Shown: one piece after another, positions 42,322 through 54,403 of the stretch
How the letters are laid out: each line of letters opens with the position of its first letter
How positions within the stretch are numbered: position 1 is the stretch's first letter
Assembly (NCBI GenBank): GCA_010093515.1
Contig: MU001678.1
Coordinates: 186,001 to 250,000 of the forward strand
Reading direction: 5' to 3'
DNA length: 64,000 nucleotides
Origin: Lineolata rhizophorae
Lineage: Eukaryota > Ascomycota > Dothideomycetes > Lineolatales > Lineolataceae
Translations under genes and position numbers: made by a program
The notes under the pieces: generated by a model
Databases searched by the model: none
Told to the model about the DNA's origin: nothing
Seen by the model: the letters and a program-made list of their open reading frames with translations, nothing else

Positions 42322-45300
42322 TCACGGCTTTGCAAGCTGCTCCTTTCTGAAGAACTTGAAAAAGCCCACACAAATGACGAGCTGAAACGCAAGAGCGATC
42401 CAGAACCAGAACTTGGATAGGCCAGCAATAGCTCCCTCCGAAAAGTCCGGGAAGACATCTCCCGGTCCTAGTTTGTTAGGTGCTGTCGCGCGGGCTAGGA
42501 TCGTTGCTACGGATCCGAGTACTTGTGCCGCAATAAGCGTGAAGGCGACGTGTATCCTCGTGAGCGTCTGCAACAAGATCATCCCCAGGCCCACACCTTG
42601 GACGGTGTCCAGTACGCCTAGCCATAGCCAGAGAGAGCGTCCCGCGAGTGCGGAGCCGACGTGTCCGCTTGCCCAAGGAATGTACATACCGATGGACGAC
42701 GTCCCCCACAACATCTGACACCAGCGCGGAGCCCCGAGACCTATGGCGAAGATAGGCAAAATCCAAGAGTGGTCCTTTGACAGAATACTAAAGATCCAGA
42801 GGAAGAGGCCCCAAACGCCAATGAAGAAGGTGAAAACAAGCAGCGCGATGGCCCAGGCTGGCGCGTTATTTGATGACCACAAGTACTGCCAGTTGCGGCC
42901 GTAAGGTGCCGAAAGGAAGTAGTTTTGAAGGATGACTGTAGCAAAGAACCAAAGAATGATCTTGCGGCGAGCGAGCGACTTGTAGAATGAGGGGACTTTG
43001 CCAGGCCTTTGCCTGTAGAAATCGGGCAGGCCAGCGAAGACGATCGTCCCGACGGCCCAGAACAATACTGCAATCGGGATTGCTATAGCAGCCATGACCG
43101 GCTGCGAAGCAATTCCCGTCTGTGGTTTCCTTCCGGATGCAGTAGCTGCCGCCAGAGTACTGCCCCAGTACCAGAGAGCGACGACATAGATTTGCTGCGT
43201 ACCCTGAATCGTGCTGGCCCGGTAGACCCAGTCTTTGACTGGCGCGCCTCCTATGAATCTGTTAGCGTCGAGAGGCTTTTACAAGCAGTCAATAGAAAAG
43301 CCTTACCCTCGTCCCCGAAATTCATTGCGAAGAAAATTGAACCACTTGATGACGCAGTGGCGTAAAGGCCTGTAGCAACATTTTGCACCCAGACCTTTGA
43401 CAGGTTGGTGCCGGCGAAAGGCGCCAGGCCGATAAAGAAAAATGCAAGACCATAGAAGAGGAACGGGAGGGACAAAACATAGACAGACTTCAGCCTTCGG
43501 AATAGAAACCACCAGATGATCGAAGTACCGAGATAGATGCTGGCAATCACATACAACTTCTCTGCCGTCTGCCCGACCTCACCAGTAAGAAGCGTGATCT
43601 GATATGAATTTGCAGACACGATTTGACCGAAGGCAAGAAAGAAGGAATAAAGCGGCCAGTCACCGACTTTGATCTGAAGATACTTCTTCAAGCCATTGGG
43701 CGGCTTGTAGTCTTTGCCCAGCAAGAACTCGTCGAAGTCTTCATCCGGCTCGCTGGCTGTCATAGGCTCGATTGTAGTAGATGCACCCTTCTTGCCCCGG
43801 TAAATTGACGTGGCGGGTGTTGATGGTTGAGTTCTCCCTAATCGAGCGTCGCGAAAGCGGTCAAACCAGAGCCTCTCGCTCTTGACTAGGAACTCCTCGA
43901 TGCAAAGATGCGATTCTGAAGTTTTCCCATTCAGATCATCAAGCTTCTTTCCAAAATCGGAATAAAATTCGCCTGTGCTGTCTGTGAAGAATGGATCAAC
44001 CTTCTGAAGCTTGAAGTCAGTCTTACCGCCTGTAACGGAGTCAAGACTAAGAACCGAATTTCGCGATTGGTTGAATGACACATGCATGAACGGTGCACTG
44101 GGTGGAGCTAGGAGCGAGTCCCCTGGCCCCTGCGCCGGGGTTGTAGGGTTGGGTGTAGTTGGAATCGAAACGGCACGAGGGGTGCCCGGTTGAGCCGAAG
44201 CCAGTGGAAAGGACGGAAGCAGGCCATTGTTTCTACGCCCGGCTTCTGCCTCTTCTCTCGTCAACGTGTACTCCAAATCTTCTCGCGGGGCGTCGACCGC
44301 TTGGTCGTCTTCGGTTTCCGCTTCCGAAATTGCGACACCAATCACAGAGCTAGGGTTCCTCTTGCGAAGCCGCCGCCTTCCGTTTTCAGCTACATCATGG
44401 CCTGGCCCTGCTTTGTAACCCAGGGAGAGTGTCCTCTTCAAACCAGAGCTAGAGGGCTCTTCTTGGGTTAACGACTGACGGGACTCGCGAGGCGGGCTAT
44501 TCCCCTCAGGGCTTGGAGACAAGTTCAAACCGTTAGCATCGTCGCTACGTCGAGACATACTCTGTGCTCTCGATCTCGAGCCGTTAGGAGTGTTGTAGCC
44601 TGTTGCGGTGGGCGAGTTGTACGCGCTTGGACCGTTGGGGGTATCAAGACTACCGGGAACCGGAGGCACGGCAATGTCGTCTGGAACTTCATGCCAGGGG
44701 AGCTCAAGTGACTTTCTAGACCACGAGGACGTCGGGCGGCCCTTGCTCTTGCGTTCCTTCTCGTGGATCTTTATAGCCGATGACTGTAGGGCCTCAAGAG
44801 ACTCCACCCATTGCGCGACAGGGAAACGTTGCTTAGCAGCCCTAGCTCGCATCAACGCTCGCGTCGGCTGATCCGACGCAATAGCTTCCTCAATTGCTTG
44901 CTTGAACTGCTGCAGCATGTGCGTCGTGCTGGTTGATTCTACCGTCGCCCACCAGCCTGGGCAGTGGCCGAGACCACCGACCCGACAGCCAACACCGAGA
45001 GCTCCCTTCCGACCAAATTCGACCGCAACCAGACCAAATGGCTCGTCACGAGAGGGGATAAGAGCGAACTCAGCGCCGCTGAAGATAAAGGGCGGAAGAG
45101 CGGTGAATTCAGGCTTGGAGTAGACTCGTCCGGGGTACTTTTCCATCATCTTTCCAAGCTTGAGCGCCGCAAACTTTCCGTAAAGATCGATGACAGGGCC
45201 GATGCAAATGAGCTGTACTTTCGGATTTTGTTCGAGGATTGGCGGAAAGACATCCGCAATGAGGTCAATACCCTTTTGCATGGACCATCTGCCAACGAAC

Positions 45301-48300
45301 ACAAAGAGTTCCGCGTCGGGATCTTGGTTAAGGCCAGCCCACTCTTGTGCTTGCTTCCTGAGCTCGGGACGTCCGGCTTCAAACACAGGGTCGACTTTGA
45401 TATCTTTCTCATTCGGCAGCTTCCCATCCCACTCGGCTGTGTCAGATGGATCTGGATTTGGCAGCTTTCCAACCTTTGACAATCCCCAGAAGATGGGATA
45501 GCGGGCGAAGGATCGCTTGCCGTATTTGTTGCTAACACCAACGGCGCCGAACCCTTTCTGGTGGACCCGAAGATAGCTCGCACCGGCGTGTAGTAGGTTG
45601 AAAACCGAACCAAACTGGACGTATTCTCGAACCGTTTCAAGATCGAGGTCGAACACCTCGCTCACTTCCTTCTGCTCTTTGTCAGTCCGCATGGGCCAAA
45701 GACCTTGGAACTCGGCATTGTGGAGTGAAAGGCAACATGGAACCGTTTCGGGTAACAAGTGGAGAGGAGCGACGGCGCCGTGGTAGTCGTTGATGTGATA
45801 TAGATCGACTGGGAACCGTTTGATGGCCTCGGCGATGCAGGAATTCCAGGCAGAGTAGTAGATTGCACTTTCCAAGTCGTCCATTCGAGCCGGGTAAGGC
45901 TCTGATTTCGTCTGCTTGCGGAATATCGGTGCATCCAGGAGAACATAAGTTATGTTCCGAAGAGTATGGTATTGAACTTGGACTTCGTAAGCCTTGCCGA
46001 GAACTTTCACCCTCATAGATTCAGCCGGCCTATCAACGGGATAATCGATACCGCCGACACAAGGTACCACCCAGATGAGATCCTGGTGGCCAAGGTTCTT
46101 GCCCATCAGTTGGGCCATGACACCAAGACCGCCAATTTTAATCTTTATACCCCAATCTTCAATGTCATACTCCATCGTAGCGATAAGCACGCATCGTCTC
46201 TTGCCGAGACCAGCAGATGACTGAGGAAGATCAACAGCAGAGTTGTTGGCTGGGGTGCGGACCAGACTAATAGTCTCGCCACTGCGACGCTTTTCAAACA
46301 AGGTCTTGCCGGCTTTCCTGATAGTATCAGGAATCAATGACTTTTTCTCAGTGACGCCTACTTCGTTAAACTTGACCGCGTAGAACGATTGCGTGTACAG
46401 CCATACAGCGAGTCCGCCGGTTAAGACTGGAACAATCCACAACAGAACGTACAGCACTAGCTGCTGCCATCGATTGCCGACAGGAATAAGATCGTAGCGG
46501 TAGTTTCCGTCATTCAACGACATGCGCCATGCAAGGTAGGGTGCCGGAGGGACATCGGACAAATTGACCAGGAGCTGAGCTAGAGACGACGGCGGCAATT
46601 TGTCGAGGACGCCGTCGCCATCTACATCGCCAAACACGCCAGTCTGATCGGGTTGGCCGTCCGGGTTCATGCCCCATACATTGACCTGAAACTCAGCAGG
46701 CCACTCGCCCATGAAATGATATTCCCAGCGACCATTTTCCTCAAGGTGAAACTCATTGCGAAGGCCTGCGTCGAAGCCGTACTGATTAAACGGGCCGTGC
46801 GCAAAAAGATGAGGAAATCGCCGCGGCGGATCATTGTCTCGGTCCAGGTCGCCGTGTTGCATCACATCGGCACTTCCGCCGGCCTTCGTGTAGTACTGGA
46901 GCACAATGTGCTCGTGGTCCCACCGTTGGCGACTGGTTCCGCTCCATTCTTGATTTTCAAGAGTGTCATTACCACCGTGATAGTCCGCCCATTCGCTCCA
47001 GGAGGAGCCCCAGTTCAATGAATACCTCCATTTATCGGCGCCAGCCGCTTTGTGGGAGACGAAAAGTGTGTCGTTGCCCTCGTGTTTGTGAAGTAGAGCT
47101 CGGGTATAGTTGGCTTCACGGGCGAAGACCATGGGATTATCCGGCTGTCCAATGCGAAAGAGGAAGCGATCCTTTGCGTTGGTGGGAACAGGATTGTCGT
47201 CAAAAGTTGTCGCATTGTCAATTGTGAGGGCATGGACACCGTTGGAAACATTTTCCAAGCGTCCCTTCCACTTCCAAGTGGTTGGGATACCTCCAACATA
47301 AGTATTGTCGATTTCCGTGTCGACGACGCTACACTCGACGCTATCCTCGACCAATCTAGCAATGCGGAGGTCTTCCGTTGTGGAATTGATAATTAACGAA
47401 TTAGTAACACTCTCGCAGTCCATTTCGGCCGAGAAGTGAAACTCGACGTCGACCTCCTCTTGCTTTCCTGGGGCTACTGTCGATAGAACACGGGCGTCAT
47501 GACCAGGAACAAACTTAGTGATCATTGGAGGCGGTCCGATGAACACATCCTTCGGGACATATGCTTTGTACTCGTACATAGCCATGGTAAGATTGTCCAG
47601 ACAGCCGTTGAATTCTGCGGAGCCGTCGATTCCAAGCTTCTTCGTGCTGGCTTTCAAAGTAATCTCCTCGTGCGGATAGAAAAGATTCTTGACAGTTGTG
47701 CCCTCATCGAACGGAGCAATCAGCGCGGTTTCATTGTCCGAACAATCAAATTCATAGTTGACTGTCGCATTATCGTTGTGGTAGAGAAGCCACACCGATT
47801 GATTTCCACGCTCTCCCTCCTCCGAAAGGTCTTGTACATCCGGATATTGAGAGCGCAAAACACTGAAAAGGCCCGTTTCGGTGACCGTACCGTTGCTACC
47901 GGGGTATTGGATGTCCCTGGTCTGGTTGGACAACAACTGGAGGAATGCACCATCGTTCAAGACAGGATATTGCTCGCGCATGTGGTACATTGCCTTGACG
48001 ATGTTACGGATCGGGTGCGCCGGGTCGCGGTGATCAAGGCTCACGGAGTCGTCGTTGCAGCCATCTAGACCACTCTCAATCGGCCACTGAAAGTACTGCT
48101 TGCTGCCAAGACTGTAACAGCCATGGTTCTGCCATGCAAGCGCGGGACTCATCGCCTGACGCCCGAATATGTAATTGTCGGCAGTGTTGTCCAGCACATA
48201 GAAGGCCTGTTCTTCACCCCAAAGTAGCAGCGGAATGCCTGGAAGATGAATGGTAGTAACGAACATGGCCAGAAGCATGCGCTCGGTGCCATTTCGAATA

Positions 48301-49955
48301 GTGGGCCAGCGGAAGACATCCTGATTCGTTGCGCCGTACATGTGGCGCGGGTCAAACTTGCCAGTGTTGGCGTTGATAAAGTCGTTCGTGAGCAACATGT
48401 TGTTGAACCCATTGACCCAATGAACAGGAATGTCATAGCCGGCAGCGAGATTGCCGTCTAATCCGAGGAATCGAGTCAGCGACCGGTAAATAGAATAGTG
48501 GAAGGCACCAGAGTCCAAAGCGCTTTTTCCATGGTCTCGGACGAAGTACCCAGGGTCGGAGTCATTTGTCAAAGTAACAGCTTGGGTGATGTTTTCTGGG
48601 AGCATATCTGGCTGTCGTCCTCGACCGAGATAAATCGATCCTAAGGTATTCCCACCAGTGATCTCGCCAGGGATAAAGAAATTCTCCTTGCCCACCGCCC
48701 GCGCGCACTCGCGCATGTGCTCTGACCATTCTGCTTGCGCATCAACGGTGACTTGCAGTGCTTTATCGATGCGATAGCCATCGATGTCGAGCATGTTGAT
48801 GGTAATGCAAGAGAAATGTTTGATCTTATCGAGAACAGTTGGGCGCCACTCTCGAAGGCGATCCTGTACAGATGCGAATTTCGAAAGCTGGCGTTGCCAA
48901 TCCGGAAAGACACCGAACGCTTCCGTGTCACCATACTATTCAAATTGTCAGTAGCTATCTTGGCGACAAGCAGCTGTCCACAAGCCAACATACCTGATCA
49001 AATTCACTGTCGTAGCATCCATTCATCCTATCTGTGACATCTGAGCCGACAAGGAAGCCAGTCTCCAGCCAGAATCTAGGATATTCGCAAGTCTCGTTGT
49101 AATCGTTGCTCCATTCGAAATCGAGGTAGTGGCGATTTGATTTCCACTGGACTTCATGCTCCTCTAGAGTGAATGGCGTTGTGTCATTCAGATAGCCTTT
49201 GAAGCCGATCAAATCGCCCATACTAATATTTGTCGCTATAATTAATTCTCCATAAAGAATAGTCGATCTTAAGGGCTACCTACGTTGCCATAGTATTGTC
49301 GAACAACACATACATCCCGCGGCGGTGGATCTCATCGATTGCGGCGCGCCATTGAGTGATCGTGGCAAAGTGTTTGTCGAGAAGAGTCATGTCAAGAGGC
49401 TAGACATTATTAATATCCTATTCTGAAATAACAGTCATACAGAACGGTGCGATGCTTGAGAATTGACTTACCGAGTACGAATCTGCGCCCCACGGGGCGT
49501 TTATGAAAGGCGACCCAGCAATGTAGATACCCTACTCAAGTCAGTATTGGATATAGCAGCGATGTGGGACGCGACCGCAACTTGAAGCTTGAGCGTATTC
49601 TCCTAACCTTTATCCCCATGCCTTGTAGGTAGTCCAAACTGTCCACCAAGCCCGCGACGTCTCCACCATGCCGCAATTGGTTGCTCATAATGTCATGCTC
49701 GAAGACGGTGCCGTTGATATCATCATTCGTGACGTCGCCGTTGACAAACCGGTCCAGGAAGAGCGTGTAGAATGGAAACCGCCAGTTTTCGGGCGAAGGG
49801 TGGAACTCGTGGTCTGGCCATTTGCCCCAGTAGTCTAGCGGACTCACTGCGGTCTCGTTCTGGTTCAGATTATGATCAATGTGGTCCCCATCGTAGCGTA
49901 AGCCAGACACTGATCCCACTCCCGCAATCACAATCCAAGAGACTATGGCTTTCAT
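42322..49955 (-). CDS. ags1: Cell wall alpha-1,3-glucan synthase
   Basis: Membrane enzyme that makes alpha-1,3-glucan of the cell wall (Ags/Mok1 family). Six exons: 49955-49608, 49531-49472, 49399-49284, 49222-48994, 48935-43307, 43250-42322, total 7311 nt, 2436 residues, the family length. Residues 1-19 are a signal peptide (MKAIVSWIVIAGVGSVSG). A GH13-type transglycosylase domain outside the membrane follows, with DIDGYRIDKALQVT at about 300 and FFIPGEITGGNTLGS. A first transmembrane helix lies near 1080. The GT5 glycogen-synthase-like domain starts at about 1160 (IKIKIGGLGVMAQLM) and has PSRDEPFGLVAVEFGRKG near 1546. A Ser/Pro-rich linker leads to a multispanning C-terminal region (about 2010-2436). 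Identification is certain; which paralogue it is cannot be said. Confidence 0.97.
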
Positions 49956-52900
49956 GTTGAACTCGGCAAGGGAGGTGTGCTCCCCGAGCCTGTGAGAGAA
50001 GCTCAAGGCGGGGGTGAAGTCGCCAGCAAACGTCTAACGTAACTGGGCTTTTCAAAGATATGGGTCTCAGATAGGTAAAGGGGATTAAGATTAGACTAGA
50101 GTAGATTATAAAAGGCACAATGGTCTCGGTATAACGAACGACAGACAAAAGCTAGGAATGAGCGGGTAAAGCCGGACAGAATACGATAAAGAACGAGTGT
50201 TGAGAACAACGAACGAAGCTGAAGGCAAAGAAGCTGCCAGTCAAAGAGAGATGGACTCGCATGCCCTGAGGTAGGGGGCAGGGGGTTGGGCGCACTTCGA
50301 GACCGGTCACCGTCATGCCACTGCTCTTTGTAGACAAACCAAGCTAGCCACCCCTGTACGAGCGCACACACTGCAGCCTGCCAGCATTGGATTTCGCCCT
50401 AAATGCTAGCAAAGATGAGCTGTTTCGGCCAGCCCACAGGCCTAGCCCGTATTGTTGGGGCGGCATGGGGGAGTTTGGCCCCCCTTCAGTAATCTCGAAC
50501 GAGAAAGTTGGCGTCCCGCGACCTGCCGAGCCACGATTTTGAGCCACACTCTAGGTATAAAGATAGTAGCATGAAGTTTAAATCGCAGAGCGCAAAAGGA
50601 AATGGAGTAAAGGGGGTGCTATGACCGGGCTGCTGTAATGAGACATTTGTGGCCCAGATCCACGGGCCACGACATGGCTGCCATGCGGCTTGTGGGACGC
50701 GGGTCGTCCCACATTAGCTGCCAGAACGTTCTGCGAGGAACATCGCAGATACGCTGGGGCCACAGCGCGTGCCCCCATGTTAAGATCGGAGCACGAATAC
50801 GACGCGAACGCGATCGACAAAAACAGAGAAGCAAAACAACAAAGAAAATTCATTCGCGATAGTGTTGGCTGCTGCGGCTAAGGTTGGCGTCTCCTTGGGC
50901 CCCGAAATAGAGGCAACGAAGCGTGCAGAAGCCATACGCATGATCGTTGATAAGGTGCGTGTCTTGGAAAAGAAGCGCCACGACGGCCCAGTGTGATACC
51001 GGTCCTCTGAGAGCGAGTCTAGTTCAAGGTGGGTGTATTGATTCCGATCGGGGCCCGAGAGGCAAAAGTGGAGACCACTTACTGTGACATGACGCTCGCA
51101 ACAAGCCGCCAGACGTTTCTCAGGACGCCCTGGCGCTAGAACCAGGAACTTCCCAAACGAGACATAGCCCGTCCCATCCTTCTTCCACCGGCGGAGGGAT
51201 TTGAACCGGCTCGATCATCAGTGATACTAACACAACATACGGTAACATGAAGCCATCCCCTAATGCTATCCAACAATGTCGTGTTGGCACTGATATTACG
51301 ATCCACCGAGTTTAGCCGACCGCGAGTGCGCTGTGGTGTAACGATCACGATATGACCAAATGATAGACCCGGATACGACCAACGAGAAAGTTGGCGGCCT
51401 TGGAAACGCCAGTGAGAGCTAGCTTCGGATATCAGGCGCAAGGCTGAGAGATAAAAATGTAACTCGGCGGGAAGGCCGGCCGTGCCCATTTTCCCACACG
51501 GCGCAGGAGTTTCAGCCACACATGGCTGCCAAGGAGGTACGCAAGCGAGATGCCTCTGCAAATAATCTTCGCCGTCCCTGCCAAAACCCTTGCCCAACTT
51601 AATATCGATGCACGTCGGGGAGATCCGTGGCGACTATTTACGCGCTCAGCCTCACCTGGACACAAAGAGCACCTCGGTAAAATCTAAAACAGCGCAAATA
51701 ACAATTGCGAAGGTAGGAATAGAGCCGTATGCCAAGACCTCTGAAGGGCATGGCGATGCAGCCTCCCTTCCGCAACCGCGACTAAAGCGTTGTTGCCGCC
51801 GCAGGGGCAGCCGTCTTGTAGGCCCGGTGTCACAGCCTGAACGGAAGTGTCGATCTGGCGTCAAAGCGCTTCGAGCCTGCACGTGTTTAAGTTCAGGGGC
51901 GCGCCGTACATAGGGGTAAAATGATGAAATCCTGAAGGAGGTGAGAACGGAACGAGAAGTCGCGAACTTGCGCAGCCACGGAGTTCGTCTTGCTGGGGTG
52001 ATGATAACCAAACGAGCCGCTCGGACAAACGCTCCGCCGATCCCTGCAAATGCAAAACAAGAAACAGCGGACGGCCAGCCCTGGCTAGTCTTGTGGCCCG
52101 TCCTAAAGGCATCCTAAAAGGGCGTATGGCCGAGATCCTCAATGCAGAGTCGCACCGATTGCTTCAGGCGCCGAATGAAACTATCAACTTTTGAAGTAGG
52201 TTGACCAGTGGGAGTACTAAAAGACCTGGATGAAAATCCTGGCACTAGTAGCCCAGAATCTGAACTATTAGCATTTTGCACAACTTCCAAGCTAGGAATG
52301 CGTGACCTAGGAAGCCCGAAAATCCCGATTTTCTCGCATTCGCAACAGCGCTATCGAAGCCAAGGATTCGTCTAGCCCATGATTTCGCGCCAATGCACCC
52401 AGCCTAGTCGTTTGGCAGCATCATGGTTTCTTCAAAACAGGCACACCCTGGCGATGTCTTGGTGAGTAACGAATGAACTCAAAGGCCAAGAACACGCGAT
52501 AAGCAACGGTTTGGGGGTACATTGACAAGCCACAAGTACGCAAGCAAGATGTCATCGGGACAATAACAATTGCTTTCACAAAAGAAAATATGACGTGAAG
52601 CCTTCCGTACCTGCATAAAACGGTCGCCACAACCTCCAACGGGTTTCCACCGGTGGTTTAGTAGGGTCCAGAACATCCTAGGGCGACAACCCAACGGAAC
52701 TTTTTCAAGCGGAGGAAGGGTGGGTGGATCATTGCCAAATCGATAGTTTCATGCAATGCATGATGCTGACATCTCTTCTAGCCCGCAAGTCCATTGGCCG
52801 AACGGGAGCATCTTAAGCACGACACGGTCCGAAGTCCGAACTCAATATCCAACATGCGATATCATTTTGAGGTTGCTGACCACGACAATTGTCGTTGCAT

Positions 52901-54403
52901 TCATGAAGCGATCCGAGGTTGGAATCTCGACAAAGGCCACCGCTACGCGGCCCCACTCGGGGTTGCCACCCAGCTCGCGAACACTCCGGTTTGAGAGCGT
53001 CGAATTCAGGAACGGAGCTCGAACAAACGCCCATTTAGTCGATAATTAGTTTGAGGCCTTCGGGTTTCGGGTCCGAGTAACCAAAGCCGGTGAGTGGTAA
53101 CGATACCAGGCGCAGCCATTCTTATTCCTTCGGACACATTCAGGAAGGACTCGACACTTCCGGCCATGTGAATATTCCCTATCCATGTGGTCTCCAAACC
53201 GGGCATCCCTCGTTGACGCCGTGCACGACGCGTTGGCCAAGACGCATGACCTTCTATGACGCGCAAGCTACCACGGTGTTGAACCAAGTGGTCCGCAAGC
53301 ATTGTCAAGAGAACGCGGAGCATTGTGGACTACCGTGCCGTTGCCATTGGTTGCGTCTGCGTACTTGGCGGTTCACACCCACCAGCTCGCCGAAAGGACG
53401 GTCGGGCGTACGTATGCGGAACTCTGGTCGGCGCTATACGGGCAAGCGGGCCTGGTCGGTTCGGCCCATTCGTCGGAAGGCAGAGCGGTCGCGCGGCAAC
53501 AGGTCGGCAGGCCGGGGCCTCCCCAGCTCCGTCGCTTGTGCGAACATCCGGTGGCCTCCTGGTGAAAGAGCGCTCGAATATCCGGCGATGCGCACCAAGG
53601 AGACGAGGAGTCGAAGTGAAAAGAAGGTTCCAAGGACGCCCGGTCGATTTAAAGAAAAGGCGGCCCCCAAAAACCGCGCCGCCAGGGGCCATGCCGTCAA
53701 CCGGCCCAATAATGGGGGCCCGCCCCACGATAATCCGGGGAAAGCGCTCCCAGGGTCCAACTTCTGCTTCCCACGGGCAACTAGTACCGATCGATCCATG
53801 CGCTACTACCCCGTACGCCGGCGGGCTTTGCCCGGTTCGCGGCTAGCGACACGCAAAAGGGGTCGCGTCCAGCAGAACCAACGACGACTGCGTAGGAAAA
53901 TACTGCCGCTTGGAATAGTGGGCGCTTCTAGCTCGGATTCAATCATCCAGTCCTTAGAGGACTGCGACATACTCTCCCCACCCCGGACGCTGCGCAGGTC
54001 GCGTCGCGCAACTTCAACACCTTCGCCGTACCTGTTCTTCGGCCTGCCAGTTGTAGGTACGGCAACTACCTAACATACCGTGGTTTGAGTTAAGATTCTT
54101 CCCGTGTACATGCCAAGCTTTTAGCAATTTGCCATATGCACAACCATCAGATTTTTATTTCACAGTCTACTCGTTTGTCATCCCGTGAGTCGTCTGTTCG
54201 TAAAAGTGTTTGCCAGGGTCCTCCTGGAACGGAAGGTTTAAGAGAGGTTCGACTCGTGCACTCAGGCGCCCGTCAAATCAACGCGGCAAGATATGTGATG
54301 CGGACCTTGAAAGAACTACCTTTTGTGGATCTCCATTACGTTATATGTATGCACACCCCGGCTTTCTCTCCAACATCACCTGAGCGACCTCCCACAGCAC
54401 AAT
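49956..54403. other. 4.4-kb intergenic region upstream of the glucan synthase
   Basis: No supported gene. A 16-bp sequence, AACGAGAAAGTTGGCG, occurs twice (50498-50513 and 51381-51396). A tRNA B-box-like sequence lies near 51188-51205 on the minus strand without a matching cloverleaf. The 53090-54070 part is GC-rich with an open plus-strand frame lacking an ATG and any domain. Large promoters are common for glucan synthase genes. Confidence 0.55.

Noticed and set aside
49472-49531. Suspected one-base frame break in exon 2 of the glucan synthase
   Set aside because: A recount gave an exon of exactly 60 nt, and total coding length of 7311 nt is a multiple of three; the gene is intact.
51185-51260. 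tRNA gene on the minus strand near 51.2 kb
   Set aside because: GGTTCAAATCC matches a B-box but the stem around it is broken and no A-box or acceptor partner lies at the right distance.
53090-54073. Plus-strand frame of 327 codons
   Set aside because: Begins without ATG, is Arg/Pro-rich, and has no recognisable motif; explained by local GC content.
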